Shown: positions 44,669 to 57,421 of the stretch, piece by piece | Numbering within the stretch: position 1 is the first letter of the stretch | How the letters are laid out: each line of letters begins with the position of its first letter | NCBI RefSeq assembly: GCF_022682495.2 | Contig: NC_071396.1 | Location: forward strand, 22,999,735-23,063,734 | Reading direction: 5' to 3' | From: Desmodus rotundus | Taxonomy: Eukaryota > Chordata > Mammalia > Chiroptera > Phyllostomidae | DNA: 64,000 nucleotides | The notes under the pieces: generated by a model | Told to the model about the DNA's origin: nothing | Databases searched by the model: none | The model's input: the letters and a program-made list of their open reading frames with translations, nothing else | Position numbers and translations under genes: made by a program

Positions 44669-46290
44669 AGGAAAACCCCCACCCACAGACAAAAGGTCTC
44701 GCTGAGATGAAGGGAGGTGGGAGGGTTTCGGGATCATCGCTGTGGCATCTCAAGAGGCTTGTTTTCTGTAGCTTTCTGTTCTTAGGTTGTTACTAATCCA
44801 ATGTTAACTTCAACCTTTAATGAAGTGTCATTAGTCACTGTGGCTTACTGTTGGTTGGGCATCAAAGGTTGGGGGTCAGGGAGCTGGAGGGACAAGGGAC
44901 AGGGTAGCAGGTCCACTAGCACAGACTCACCCAGAGCAGTGGGCTGAGCAAGAGGAAGAGACCTGTGGGAGATGCAGAGTGTTTGGGTGGCCCCGCCTTC
45001 CTCTATAAATGCAGGGACTTGGGTTCCGGCTATTTGACTTGAGTCTTGTGGGCTCAGTGGAAATGAATATGACAGAGCTCCTCAGGCGCTGAGAGTCCTG
45101 GTAGAGAAACCAGTCTGAATACAGATGAGCAGAGCACCCTGTGCTGGGTCGGGATGCTGAGCAAGGTGGCTGGTGAGCCTAGGAAGGCCTCCTGGAGGAG
45201 GCAAGGCCGGGCAGGTCACAGGCAAGGGCGATGGGGGGACAGCAGCAGCAGGAGAGAGGGGAAGGCCAGCATATAAGTGCTGAGTTAGCAGTCCCTTCAT
45301 TTCCCAGCTTCTACGCTCTGGCTTCTCTTCCCATCTGTGGCTCTGTGGCATCCAGGGGTGATTTCAGAGGATGGGCACTGGGAATGTAACTGAATGCTCA
45401 GATCAGCACCAAATGGGCAGCTCTGGCAAGAAGCTGAAGGGTGCAAGAGGCCAACATCTCAACCCGTAAGACGTTTCTGGATCAGTAGTATGGCTGTGGC
45501 AGAATCAGCAACCAGGGCTCAAAACCACCCTGTCTTCTGGGCCGTTACTCAACAGTACTCATGGCCACTGCTGGAAGCTGCTCCTCCTCCACCTGGTAAA
45601 TGATTTCCAGCTGCATCAATAGCTCAGGTTTTCATTGCTTGCTGAAAAACCAAGTTTCCTCTTCCCATGGGCAAGGCTACGTGTGATTGAGGCACTTTTG
45701 AAAGGAGAGGGCAGTGAAATCCATTTTCAGTGACATCACACTTTGCAAGAAAACAAGTAGAAGCCCTTTAAGTTGACGATCCACTTCTGCTGTGATGGGA
45801 AGTCGGAGCCTTGCTTCTTTCATGAGCTCTGTTAGGAAGCTGTGTTTTCGTTTGGGAGGGGTCGACTCACCTTTCTTTGACTTAATTTTTCCATTTATGA
45901 ACTAGAGATAAGGGTGTCGTTCCCAACCTCTCTTTTCCTAAAAGGGAGTTAAAATTTTGGCCGTCACCCTGACCCCCCATGTTTCGATGTACACATACAT
46001 TTCTGTCAATGATGTTATGACTCTCCGAGACACTGACTGATGTCCCTCTGTGACTGTTTGCCGTCTCCTGCTATCCACGTTGTCGCCTCCAAGCTCTGCC
46101 CGCCTTCGCCGCACCACCTCCCGCTGCCTGCCAGCCTTCTCTCCCGGGGCACCAGCTGCGCCCACCCTGGGCCCTGCATCTGCTTCCCAGCCAGCCTCCT
46201 CCTGCGGTGGTTTCTCTTCCAGCCACCTTGTGACTACTGCCAGAGTCTTTAGGACATCCTCCTAAAATGTCCTTCTTGACAGATTGTCTT
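44669..46290. other. Unassigned sequence
   Basis: No gene or named repeat. GC-rich frames at 46040-46331 occur on both strands in overlapping frames and have no domain. Confidence 0.35.
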
Positions 46291-46294
46291 CTAC

Positions 46295-46462
46295 ACCAGC
46301 TGAGGCGATTCTGCCCCCACCCAGGGGTCATTGGCAGTGCCTGGAGATGTCTGTGGATGTCACAACTGGGGTGGGGGTGCTACTACACCTCCTACAGTGC
46401 CCCCCACCCAGAAGAGCCACCTGGCTTCCAATGACAGTAGTGCCAAAGTGAAGAAGCGCTGC
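46295..46462 (+). mobile_element. MER20 (hAT-Charlie) element
   Basis: 'gattctgcccccacccaggggtcattggcagtgcctggagatgtctgtggatgtcacaactggggtgggggtgctacta', 'cctcctacagtgccccccacc', 'aatgacagtagtgccaaagtgaagaagcgctg' match MER20 from the centre to its end. Non-autonomous, no coding content. Confidence 0.87.
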
Positions 46463-46464
46463 CC

Positions 46465-47815
46465 TGCGCACACATACACTGCCCTGCAGTGGCTTCCTCG
46501 GACTAGTACAAAAGTCCAGACTCCACCTGGATGCAAGGCCCAGCACGGTCTCTCCCACCTCATCTTCCTTTAGCTCCCAGCTTCCATCTATTCAGCGTGA
46601 GACCTGCCAGTTCTCGAAGTCTTTCCAAGCAGAGCTCCCCCCGCCTTTGAGAGCGTGTAGCCCTATTTACCTGTTACCTTTCCTCCTGTGACATTTTACT
46701 TCCTGGGGCCCGGGAACCCTAGTGCCACCTAGCACACAGGGGCACCACAGTGAACGTCAGTGAGTGCCGAGGAAGAAGTTCCTGCAAAGAGGGTGAGCTT
46801 TCTGGACAGACATGCGACTCAGGCCCCAAGCACTACGCCCAGAAGAGGTCGTCCGCTCCCAGCAGCCCTTGGCACCCCAACAGTGGGGCGGCCAGCTCCT
46901 CAGACCTGGACACCCCAGTGCCGCTGTCTTTGTCATCCGAAACCAGTCTGGAGCCTGGAGGCTGTGGGACACTCTGGGTGGGAGTTCCCTGCACCCTGGG
47001 CAGAGGAGAGCTTGTGACAAATTTCTGTTTGGGGTGGGAACCGGCCAGTCTGATGCCTACTCCTTCCTCTACATGCGGCATTTCATAGCATGGTAGACTG
47101 TGGGGGTTGGTCTAGTGAGACCCCCTGTTTACATACCTACCAGGAAGCTCTTTGAAGTAGAGGGAAGGGGGATTATTTAACCGGAGGTCCCGCCCCAGGA
47201 CATTCCATCAACAGTGTCGTCACCCTCAGTAACATCATCACTGTCGTTACATAAATCATAATACAATCTTTCACGATGCACTAAAGAACTAGCTCCTATC
47301 CAATCAAACAAGCTGTGTCTCCTTAAAGTCTATAATCCAGGGTACACATGGATGCTTAGGACGTGCAGAGGCAGAGAGGGCTTAGCACAAGAAAAAAGCA
47401 AGCCCAGAATAAGAAGGAATGCATGTGGGTAGTCAGGCAACAAACACTTACTGAGTTTGGACAGACAAATTCACAGTCAGGTTGGAGCCAGAAAGAGAAA
47501 TGACATATGACAATTAAGAAATGCCACTGATCTTTTAAAAATATATATCAAACTATATCATCAAATCAACTGTTACTTTTCAAAATAGTCACCTTAAAGT
47601 GAATTCCAACATTATTGATATTGTTTTAAGTGCTTGTAGCTTGCCCCTTTTAGAACTTCCTTTAAAGACGATTTTTATCACCTATATGATTCTAAACCTT
47701 AGCATTATCTAGATTCGTCACTTATATTAGGCACCTCAGCTATCCAGATAACTTGGAAGTTTCCAAAAATCAAAGTGAAAGTTAAAGGAAGATCTTTGCT
47801 GCACTATTTTGCAAT
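46465..47815. other. Unassigned; AT-rich block at 47530-47790
   Basis: Overlapping GC-rich frames at 46750-47096 on both strands are not credible genes. Bases 47200-47350 and 47530-47790 are AT-rich, low-repeat stretches. Confidence 0.35.
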
Positions 47816-47819
47816 GTTT

Positions 47820-48150
47820 GGGGATGTCAGCGACAGAAAGCCCCACTCATAGTGGCTTAAGCAAATGCAGGTTGATGTTGCTAAATGACACGTCTGGCTG
47901 TAGGTAGTCACTGTATACATAGTCATCAGTGATTCCAGAACCAGATTCTCTGGGTTCCTTTCCTCATGGTGGCTAGAGGGCTGGTGATGCCCCAGGCATC
48001 GCATCTGTGTTCCAGGAAGGAAAGAGAAGAGACCAGATCAGCTGCAAAAATCTGCTTTTAGCAGAAACATAGTGATTTTCCCAGAATAGTCCCCAGAATA
48101 ATTCTACATAGATTTTTGCCAGCCAGAGCTCTGCACCCACGGCATCGGTA
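47820..48150. repeat. Possible ancient interspersed repeat
   Basis: 'cagcgacagaaagccccactcatagtggcttaagcaaatgcagg' and the following layout recall an old mammalian repeat with a 'cagaaacccactcaaactggcttaagc' start. Family not recalled. Confidence 0.35.
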
Positions 48151-48159
48151 GCCTGCTCG

Positions 48160-48775
48160 ACACGCACTGGCAGAGAAGGAAAGACTGAGAAGGCTGCTGC
48201 GTAACAGCCGACAGGGTCACGGTGCCATAACGCTCCTGAGAATAAGTATGACCTGGCTGGAAGTTCCTACAGGAGGCCCTCGGGCATTTACAATGTAGAC
48301 TTTAGACCTGCACTTTATTTTATTGTAAGGTGGTTTGCCAGAAGACTGGTAAATCAGAATTAAATCTGTGCGTACAGTACCCCAGACACTCCAATACACT
48401 TGAAGGGTTATTTTCATCAGGCTGTTGTGTGACATGAGTCACTTCTCTCTTCTCAGGGACACTAGATGGCTTGCCTAGCAAACCAGAATGTCTGTGCAGG
48501 TCCATCAAAGCCCTTGTCCCAAAGGCAGTGAGAGAAGGGGAGGGTGCCGGGGTCATCTGCCTGTGCCTTTATGTTATTTCCTAGCTGTTGTCATTGTTCT
48601 TTGGCTTACATTATAAAATGAGACAGGACAAATTCCTACTCCGTGCGAACGGTAGCCTGTGGTGAAAGTAACGGTGAGTCACTTCCCACATTGGGTTATT
48701 CCGGCCTGGGGCTTCCATCTCGGGCGCTCTCTCACCCCCACTCACTCCAGTCTCTCGGTCTGATGGAAACCAGTG
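48160..48775. other. Unassigned sequence
   Basis: Nothing recognised. Confidence 0.4.
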
Positions 48776-48779
48776 ACCA

Positions 48780-49085
48780 TGTGTGAACACCCCTACGGGG
48801 AGGTCCCTGTGCTGGGGGACCGAGGCCTCCAGGGGGCGTCATGACTGAGACCTGCTGCCCTGATGTGCGTGGTCCTGGCAGCAGACCCTCCAGCCCCAGC
48901 TGGGCCTTCAGATGGCTGACACCTGGCCAACAGCGTGACGTCAACCTCGTGGGAAACCCTGAGCCCACGCTGCCCAGCTAAGCCGCTCCCAGATTCCAGG
49001 CCCTCAGAAAGTATAGGAGACAATAAATGTCTCTTGTTTTAAGATGCAAAGTTTTGGGGTCATTTTTCATATAGTAATACAGAGC
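48780..49085 (+). mobile_element. MaLR-like LTR 3' part
   Basis: 'gcccagctaagccgctcccagattccaggccctcagaaagtataggagacaataaatgtctcttgttttaagatgcaaagttttggggtcatttttcatatagtaatacagagctatg' resembles the 3' part of a MaLR-type LTR, with the AATAAA signal at 49022. Confidence 0.5.
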
Positions 49086-49087
49086 TA

Positions 49088-50262
49088 TGCATAACTATAA
49101 AGGAGAAAAATCATCATATAATGATTTTTGTTAGAGGCAGAGAAAGCATGTGATAATATTCAGCACACGCTTACAACTTAAAAAACAAAAACAGCAAAAC
49201 CCTCTCAGTCAACTAGGAGAGAAGCAAATGTTTTTATCTACTAAAGACAGCTCACCACAAAGAAATCTAACAAAGTTATCATATGTAAGGGTGAAATGTT
49301 AAAACCTTTTCTGCAGAAGTGAAAAAACGAGACAAGGATGCTTGCTATTATCATTTTAACTGAACATTTATCAGAGTTCCTAGGCAGCAAAGTAAAGAAA
49401 GAAAAAGAAATAAAAGAAATAAGACAGATGGAACGAAATTAAACCGTCATTATCTGCGGATGAAATGACTGTGTTCGGCGTAAATCCAAAAGAATCCACA
49501 AATAAACTACTAGAACTAATAAGTGAATTTAGCAAGGTCCCTGGATGAAATGGTAACAAAAAGTCAGTTGTATTTCTTTATGCTATTACAAGTAAGGAAA
49601 GAAATGTAAAATTGATACCATCTATAAAATCATTGAAAAAATCAAATCCTTAAAAAGAAATCTAACAAAAAGTGTGGAAGACCTCTCAATCATTATAAAA
49701 CATTTTTAGAAGAATTTAAAGAAAGCATGCATAGAACATAAATCATGTTTATAGATTCAAAGATGTGTGTCAACTGTCTACAAATATATACATTCTACAC
49801 ACTCTGATTAAAATTCCATCAGGTATTTTTGGGAGACTCGATAATGATGAAAATGCATATTGAAATGCAAAAGGTTAATAACAAGACAGTCTTAAAGAAA
49901 GAACAAAGTGGAAGAACTTGACCACCAGAAATAGACTTCTTATAAAGCTACAGTAATTCAGACCGCGTGTTACTAACGAAAGGGTAGGTAAACGGACCAA
50001 TGGCACAGGATAGAATGTGCAGACAGAAACGCACGCATATACGGACGCTTGATTTGTGACCAAGGGAGTAAGTACTACAGAGCAGGGCAGCAAGGGCAGG
50101 TCTGCAACAAACAAGAGCAGATCGATCGGTGACCCATATGGAAACAGATGAAAATTGACCCTTACCATACATGACACAAAAATCAGTTTCAGGTGGCTTT
50201 TAGATATAAATGTGAAAGGTAAAATGATACGTTTTCTAGAACATTGCCCAATAAAAATATAC
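49088..50262 (+). mobile_element. L1 ORF2 fragment
   Basis: Degraded ORF2: 'cctctcagtcaactaggagagaagc', 'gagacaaggatgcttgctattatcattttaactgaac', 'ctactagaactaataagtgaatttagcaaggt', 'ttataaagctacagtaattcagaccgcgtg', 'caatggcacaggatagaatg'. Frames are broken throughout. Confidence 0.85.
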
Positions 50263-50264
50263 TG

Positions 50265-50545
50265 CAAGCCACATAAATAATTATGAATATTCTGGTAGCC
50301 ACTTTTTAAAGATTAAATCAATTTTAATTGTATATTGTATTCAACTCAATATATCTAAAATATCACGTCAACATATAACCCATATAAAAGTTACTAAATA
50401 AAGGTTTTACATTATCCTACTCACATTTTCTTTGAAATTTAGTATATATTTCGCAGTTGCAACCCATGTCGGTTTGGACTGGCCGTACGTCAGATGCTTA
50501 ATCGCCCTGTGTGGCCAGCAGTTGCCTCATTGGACAGCAGGCCTA
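50265..50545. mobile_element. Old MER-type DNA transposon fragment
   Basis: 'actgcaagccacataaataattatgaatattctggtagccac', 'caatatatctaaaatatcacgtcaacata', 'ggtttggactggccgtacgtcagatgcttaatcgccctgtgtggccagcag' and 'attggacagcagg' follow a common mammalian MER repeat whose name I do not recall. Confidence 0.5.
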
Positions 50546-50714
50546 ACTGTATCAAAGAACATTTTCATGATACTTCAGCAAGCAGAGATTTCTCAAACAA
50601 GGCGTACACACAGAATTTCAGTATAAATGGCACTAGATTAAAATTAAAAGGGAGGCTGATTTATCAACTTGTACTTTGAGTACAGTGTAAAGGATCCTTA
50701 ATAGCCAACTTGGG

Positions 50715-51108
50715 CTGCTTAACAAGTTTCATAGCCAGAGTAGCTTAAACAACAAACATTTATTCCGCACAGTTCTGGAGTCTGGAAAGTCCAAGGTCAA
50801 GGTGCGGGCAGATTCGGTGTCTGGTGAGAACTCTTCCTGCTTTGTGGACAGCTGCCTTCTTGCAGTATCCTAACATAGCAAGGAGCGGGAGGGGGAGAGG
50901 GGAGAGGGGAGGGGGGAGGGGGAGAGAGAGAGAGAGAGAGGAAGTGAGCGTGTGCTAGCTTTTTGGTCTCTTCTTATAAGGGAATTGAGCCCATCATGAC
51001 CACATCTGAATTCAATCACCTCCTAAATGCCTCACTTCCAAATACATCACATTAGGGGTTAGGGTCTCAACATATGACTTTGGGGGATACCAACATTCAG
51101 TCCACACC
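50715..51108 (-). mobile_element. MaLR LTR (MST/MLT1 type), antisense
   Basis: 'catttattccgcacagttctggagtctggaaagtccaaggtcaaggtgcgg', 'ggtctcttcttataagggaattgagcccatcatgaccacatc', 'caatcacctcctaaatgcctcacttccaaatacatcacattaggggttagggtctcaacatatgactttgggggataccaacattcagtccaca' is MaLR in reverse. The G/A-rich tract 50885-50944 is an internal expansion. Confidence 0.88.
50885..50944. repeat. GA-rich simple repeat within the LTR
   Basis: (GGGGA)n-like units grade into (AG)n, pure purine on the plus strand. Confidence 0.93.
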
Positions 51109-51114
51109 AGAGAC

Positions 51115-51665
51115 GTATAAAACTGGAAAAGGTGGGTGAGAAGTGAGCGTGAGACTTTCTTACTGTTTCTGTGACTGGGATCTCAGGTAGAAACACAAAG
51201 TTCAGTGACAGAATTACTAGACTATCCACAGCAGCGTCATGCAGAACAGCAAAAACTGGAAACCACCCAAATGCCCACCGACGGCAGCGGGGCCGGGTCT
51301 GTCGTGGTCTGGTCAGCAACGAGAAACACCAGCACACAGCCACCAGCAATACCGTGGGTGCATCTCCAGCACAATGCTGAGCAAAAAGGAGTCACACACA
51401 CACAAGAGTATGTTCAGCGTGATTCCTTCACTATCAAGTTCAAAACACGGGAGCACAGGCAGATCTAACCTTCCGGAGGGGAGGGAGGGGACTGGGATTG
51501 GAAAGGACACGGGAGCATCTGGGGACTAGCATGTTTATTTCTTGTCGAGGGCAGAGGTTACATGAGTGTGTTCAAATTGTGATATCTCATTGAGCTGGCC
51601 ACTTTGGATGTGCATTTTTGAATGTGTGCTTATTGTGAATAATTCATAGTTAGACTTGTCCTCAG
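51115..51665 (+). mobile_element. L1 3' end fragment
   Basis: 'catgcagaacagcaaaaactggaaaccacccaaatgcccaccgacggcagcgggg', 'gcatctccagcacaatgctgagcaaaaaggagtcacacac', 'gtatgttcagcgtgattccttcactatcaagttcaaaac', and a terminal 'gtgatatctcattgagctggccactttggatgtgcattttt'. Confidence 0.75.
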
Positions 51666-51669
51666 AGGA

Positions 51670-52480
51670 TCTCTTTAAATGCAAGGCCTGATTTGCCTAA
51701 AGTCAGGACTAGTCTGAGTGAGCAAAGGGGACTCTAACATTTGGAACTTGTTAAGCCAGAATAATACCCATTGGTAACTGCAGCAGCTCCTACAGACTCA
51801 CAATGAGTCGGTCTGTCAACAAATGTTTGTTAAATACTATCCCATAGCCCGTTCTCACGGTCTCGGGTCCGGGCAGCGGTCAGGTCACGATCTAGCCAAG
51901 CGGCCGTGGAAAGAGTTGTAGCTGCTAAGGCCAGCCATGAAGTTCTAAGCCTCTTTCAATACCCCTTCGGGAATTTTCTCACCCTGGCCCTCCACTTTGG
52001 AATGCACTCTGGGGTGAGGGAGAGGGTCTGGGGATAGGAAGGACGTTAGCAAGATATCTGGAGCAGAGGTCGGAGGCTGGAGAAGCAATCTCGTAAGATT
52101 CCAGACAGTAAAGAAAGTTGTTTACAAGACAGCGTTTCAGATTGGCGTGGGTTTCTTACTTTGCCCGGAGACCAGAGTGTGGTCATCGAATACCTATAGA
52201 CAGTGAGGAGAAAAACTTGCAACCCAAGAACCCTCTTCTCAGCCAAGAATGCTCTGGTCCGTGTGCGAGAAATACACTAGGGGATTTGCAAGAATGTGAG
52301 TATATATCACCCACCCCTAGGGCGGCCAAGTGGGCGAACCCATGTGTATTCCATCCAGCCAAAAGCACCAAGTAAAAAGTGAATCAGAACAAACGCTTCA
52401 GTTTTGGAAACATGAAGGCAAAAGGAAACACGACATGCCAAGGTGCATCTTTCCTAACTCGGCCGCGAGAGAATCCTTAA
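51670..52480. other. Unassigned sequence
   Basis: 'caacaaatgtttgttaaatacta' near 51818 hints at an L2 3' end. No gene is recognised. Confidence 0.35.
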
Positions 52481-52484
52481 ATTA

Positions 52485-54640
52485 AAAAAGAGTAGAATTT
52501 TTGCAAGCCGTTGTATCCGGCCACAAGTTAATAAAGCTAGAAGAAGAAAAAATAAGAATAAGAAGGGTGCACAAAAAATCTTAACTGTTGAAATTAAGAG
52601 CACAGGCATGGATCAAAGAGGAAATGAAAAGGTGAAATTGTAAGGGGTCTGAAAAGCAATGTGAAGGGGTACAGTTTCTTCAAACCGACGCGCATGGCCA
52701 AAGCTAATTATGACTTTGAATGCCTTTTTTTTTGAAGAAAGAAAAGAAATCTAAAAATGGATGCTGTATTTATCTATAAAAAGGAGACAAAAGTAGAGCA
52801 AAGTAATCCAAAACAGCAAGAAGGAACTAAATTCAAACTTTCTTTTTTGAAAAGAAAGAGGAATAATTCCCAAAGCTGGTCTTTGAAAAGACCAACAAAT
52901 GTCTAAATCTCATGAACCTAATTAGGGACGGATGGAAGGGAGAGAGGGAGAAGAGGAAAAAAGCAAATAAAGAATTTTAATATACTTCGGCAACAAATTT
53001 AAGTCTCTAGGGGACATGAATGCTTTTTGATGAAGTATACCTCACAAAATTAATTAAGAAGAAATGGAAAAGTTTAACAGACCCATTACCCTCGTAGAGA
53101 TGGGAAAGGTGAATAGAGAGCTACCATTAAAGCGGTTACTGGGAGCAAATGGCTTTAGAGTTTGATTCTACCCAATCTTTAAAAATCAGATAATTCCAAT
53201 AACAGTTACATTATTCCAAGCTGTAAAATAATATTAAAGATTCCCTGATTTAGTTCACACAATTAATACAAAAATCTGACATAACACAGAGAGAAAAACT
53301 ATAGCCTAATCTCACTCCGGTATAATATTAGCAAATGAAATATAGCAATGCATCAAAAGAAATACACCGTGACTAAATAAGTTTCATTAGGGGGTGACCC
53401 AAATGTCAGCACATCTACACATAACATGGATGGCAAGAGCAGACTGAAAGAGAAAAATTCACGTGGTCATATCAATAGATGTTGAAATGCACTGAATGAA
53501 GTTCGGCAGCTGTTTTTCAAGAAGTCCTGACAGAGGCGAGTATAAGAATCAACTTAAATATGTTACGGGTTGTTTACAGTTTTATTAGCCAATAGCATCC
53601 TAAAGAGCAAATCGCTAAAACCATTTCAATTACCATCTGAAACCACACACGCATGCCAGCTCTGCCATTTTGGGGGGGTTCGGGGGGGACAGTGTCTTGG
53701 AGGTTTTAGCAAATACAATTAGGCAAGAAAATAGAACAATTGGCATAATTACTAAGTAAGAAAAAATAAAATTTTCTCTTCCTAATGACATAATTTTTTA
53801 TCTAGCAAAGGAATACAGCAACATAATTAAATACAAGGTAATACATAAAAGTTAATAGCTTTTCCCTATGCTGCTTTAACAGAGAAATGATTTTAAAATG
53901 CTGTTTATGATAGTGACAAAAACTATCAGTACAAAATTCAAGAAATAAACATAATGGCAAAAGCACAGTATCTATACAAAGAAAACCTTAAAATGCATTT
54001 GAGCCCTGGCTGGAGTGGCGCAGTTGGTTGGGGCGTCACCCCGTACGCGGGAAGTTTGCAGGTTCAATCCCTGGTCAGGGAGCCTACAAAAGACAACTGA
54101 TTCATGTTTCTCTCTCTTTCTCACTCTCTCCTTCTCTCTTTTTTTCTCTCTCTCCCCCCACCCCTTCCTTTCTCTCTCAAAGCAATGAAAAAAATGTCCT
54201 CAGGTGAGGATTTTAAAAACGGATTTGAAAGATGTAAAATGAATTCCAAATAAAGGAAAAACATGTCTCTTAGGGGGTGGGAAGACTTAATATTATAAAA
54301 ATTAACCCCCCCCAAATTGTTATTTAAAGTTAATGTAATTTCAATGGAATTGTTGACAGAATTTTCTTTACCCTGAAAATTGGCTGAAATTACCTTAAAG
54401 TTCATTTGGAAGAGTAAACAGCTGAGAGTAACTGAGAGAAACTTGGAAGAAAAACAGGAGGACTTCTTTTTCCAACTCTCTGAACCTTTAAAAGTTATGG
54501 TACTCAAATCAATATTATATGGGCATAGGAATAAGCAAATAGGTCTGTTGGACAGAAACAAAGAGTCCCAGAAATAGATTTTCATTTCAACTGAAAATTT
54601 AATATAGGACCAACTTGGAATGTCGACGAGCATGACAAAT
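52485..54640 (+). mobile_element. L1 ORF2 fragment, split by a SINE
   Basis: Old L1 ORF2 in sense: 'aagctagaagaagaaaaa', 'aaagctggtctttgaaaagaccaacaaa' (52875), 'acccattaccctcgtagagatggg', 'gaaaaactatagcctaatctcactcc', 'aaatatagcaatgcatcaaaag', 'tcatatcaatagatgttgaaatgcact' and, after the SINE, 'ttcatttggaagagtaaacagc' and 'caaataggtctgttggacag'. Very decayed. Confidence 0.75.
54003..54215 (+). mobile_element. VES-type SINE, plus strand, inside L1
   Basis: Head 'gccctggctggagtggcgcagttggttggggcgtc', B box 'ggttcaatccc', CT-rich stretch and 'gtcctcaggtgaggat' tail. The flanks 'aaaatgcatttga' (53990-54002) and 'aaaacggatttga' (54216-54228) are an imperfect 13-bp target duplication. Confidence 0.92.
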
Positions 54641-54649
54641 TTTTTAAAG

Positions 54650-56486
54650 GAATATTGTCAAGTTCTTATCAGGAGTTATTCGTGGGTCAGAGAGAGAAAG
54701 CACATCATTCAGCCGAAAGGGGGAAGGAGAGAGAGGGGGACGAGGCAAGCAGGTGTAACAACAGTAGTAGAAATGCCAGCCGTTACTGAGCTTCTGCTAG
54801 GTGTCGGGGCCTGCTCCTTAAATAGACATCGATACACACACACACATGTGCGAATATACATGTATGTCTTCTCTACACGTGCACACACATGTATGCATAT
54901 GCTCTCTATAGATGCACATGCTACATGTGTTCTGTCTCTAAATTACATATGCATGCTTATAACAAATCCACAGGATAGACAGTCTTAGAATCTACTACTA
55001 GATGCTGAAACTCAAGTTCACAAAGGTAACAAGCAGTAGCGTTGGGAGTCAAAACTAGGCAGCCGGGTCCGGAGTCTGTGCCTCTAACTCCAAGCTCACT
55101 GCCTGCCGAAAAGAAAAGCACAGCCTGAAAGACAGGAAGGGGATGAAACCCCCTCCCCAGGAGCACCTCCTTGATTTTTGCTCCCTTGCTTGCCCCACCC
55201 CCTCCCACCCTGGCCCATTACATAAATTTATTTACATATGTATTTGTGTGAAAGAAATGTTTTAAAAGATAGGATTATATCTCTATTTGTGGACCTGTAT
55301 GGATATACATGATTCTGACGAGAGAAAGGGCAAGTAACACAGAGCGGTCATTTGATTTCCCTGAAACCAAATGGATATCTGAAACAAAATGTTAAATGCG
55401 AACCTGCTCCTCTGTTGTCTGTCTGTTCGAATGACAGACAACGGAGGCCAAGAATCAGTGAGATGAGCACCCCCCAAGACAGGTATGGAAAAGAAGCGCG
55501 GAACTGGGGAGGATCTATGAGGAAGGGGAGAATCCGTCATTTCTTTAAAGAGCTGCTGCCTCTTTTCCACCCCACCTCCCAATTCCCCTGGGCCACTCCT
55601 GCGCCCACGCCTTCTCCAGGGCTGCGGCTTGGAGAGGGGGAGAGGAGTGTGTTGATTGGTTTGTCAGTTGTATTATGTTATTTTGTCCTGAATTTGTTTT
55701 CAATTTCATTCCCACACTGTGAAGTCCTTCAGGACCCTCACTTGGCCTTAGAGTGGCTTCAACATCTCAGCATCACTGTGAAGTGTCACGAGCTGGTCCT
55801 TATGCTCCCATCGCAATGGACCCAGAGTCCCGACTTGGAGCCCTGCAGTGGAGCAGAACGCCTCCCGCCACCTGGGTGACTGTGGGGAGGCCGCTGGGTC
55901 TCTTGGTTTTGAATCCTCGGTTCTAAAAAGGTGAGGGTTCTATGAATTGGCACTGGAGGCCAGACAAGGTCAAGAAGAGCTTGTCTTTGCTTCTACTCTT
56001 CCCACCTGAAATGTCTCCCCTCTCCTCTCCATGGGTCCAAATCTCACTTGTCCTTCAGGCTCACCCCAAGGAGCCCTCCTTGGTGTCCCAGGCCCCACAA
56101 ATCTCTGCCTCTCCAACTGGTGGCTACTTAGTGCCATAAACTTAGCTGCCTTAGGCCAATCTTGCTTCTCACGCTAATCTCAGAATGGCGTTTCTCCAGG
56201 CTTCCTGGGGTCCCTAGGGCCATGCCCGTCCATAGGTGCGCTCCACAGGGAGTGGCTACATGACTAGGGCTTGGCTGGCGAGGGCCAGGTGTGAGGGCAC
56301 AGGCAGGGTGCCCCCGGGCCTTCAGCTTGCTCCCCAGAAAACCTCGAGAGCCTCAAGTCACAGATTCCGTAGGTGACCTCACCAGGTAGTGATGACCTCA
56401 CGGTTTCCATGGCAGGGTAACTACGGAAACATGAGAACCTTCCTACCATTTCTCTAACGGACACCAACCTGTTTGGTTGCCTGAGA
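54650..56486. other. Unassigned, repeat-poor sequence
   Basis: CA/TG-rich imperfect repeat at 54832-54955; otherwise no interspersed repeats are recognised. The 175-residue plus frame at 55352-55879 and the frame at 55942-56139 have no domain. This is the upstream flank of the proposed gene and could hold its promoter or untranslated exons, but I see no CpG-island core. Confidence 0.35.
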
Positions 56487-56517
56487 GAGAGAGACAGACA
56501 GAGAGAGAGAGAGAGAT
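56487..56517. repeat. (AG)n microsatellite just upstream of the proposed start codon
   Basis: AG/ACAG units end four bases before the ATG at 56521. Confidence 0.93.
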
Positions 56518-56520
56518 ACG

Positions 56521-56587
56521 ATGATTGACGAGATCATTTGCATTCAATGTGACTTGGCCCCTGTGCCCTGGGAGACCAGCACAGCAG
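56521..56587 (+). CDS. Proposed exon 1 of tandem-repeat protein gene
   Basis: Twenty-two codons from ATG (A at position -3, a usable initiation context) to a phase-1 donor, GCA-G|GTAGGC, with the exon ending CAG at 56587. The encoded N-terminus is short and hydrophobic/acidic with a Cys7-x2-Cys10 pair. The evidence linking it to exon 2 is that the phase matches exactly: the leftover G completes a codon at either of the two adjacent acceptors upstream of exon 2 with no frame loss. A phase match alone has a one-in-three chance of arising at random. The ATG could also be internal to a longer exon, because I cannot see a clear acceptor in the AG-rich sequence on its left. Transcript data would decide. 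Confidence 0.4.
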
Positions 56588-57421
56588 GTAGGCCTAAGCT
56601 GGGCGTCTGCACAGGAGGCATCAATGTACACACAGCCTCGCCCTTTCGGGCTTGTCCATCCCCCCTGAGGACGGCCCAGCTCTACGTAGTGCCAGTGCCC
56701 TGGGCTCCCCCGAGACCCACAGTATCCTGCTCACTGCTGAGGACAAGGCCATGCCATTCCTGGGCCAGTGTTCACAAAGGTTCCCATCTTTGCTGATTCC
56801 CCTTTGGGCTATGAGGTATTCCATTCAGACCTTTACTGGTTGGCCTCTTACCAAAAGTCAAGTGCGTTTTTGTTGGCAAATGACAGGTGGAGACGTGTGA
56901 GGAAGAGTTGCTGAGCGTGGCTCAGGAGCCTGTCCTTCCAACCAGTCACCTTCCCTGCGCTGTCATGTGGGCATCCGTCCATAGGGGTCCCCTCAGACTC
57001 GGCCCAGGCTGAGCTGCTGAGCACTGGGGGAGGGGGCTCCACCCTAGGGAAGAACAAAAGAGCCGAGGGCAGTGATAATGTGGCTCTGAGGCTGAGGGCC
57101 GAGGACACGGCACCCAGAGGGGTGCTGGGTGATGGAAGCCTGGACTTGGGACCCGGAATCTGGTCCGCACTTGGACCAGATCGCTCTGCGGTCGCTCTGC
57201 CCTGCACTTGGCCTTTCTCTGATCTCAATGGAGTATCAGAGGACTGGAGTTCAGTGCGGTTGAAAAACCAGCGCGAACAGGGCCTGAGAGGAGCTGCCAA
57301 GGTGGGAGGGGGTTCTGAAACTGATGTGTATTAAATTATTTTTTCCCAAAATGGAAAGCATTTCCTTAAAGCCTCAGAAGTGACAGGCTGTAAGAAATCG
57401 TTTCTCTGTTGCAGGAGAGAT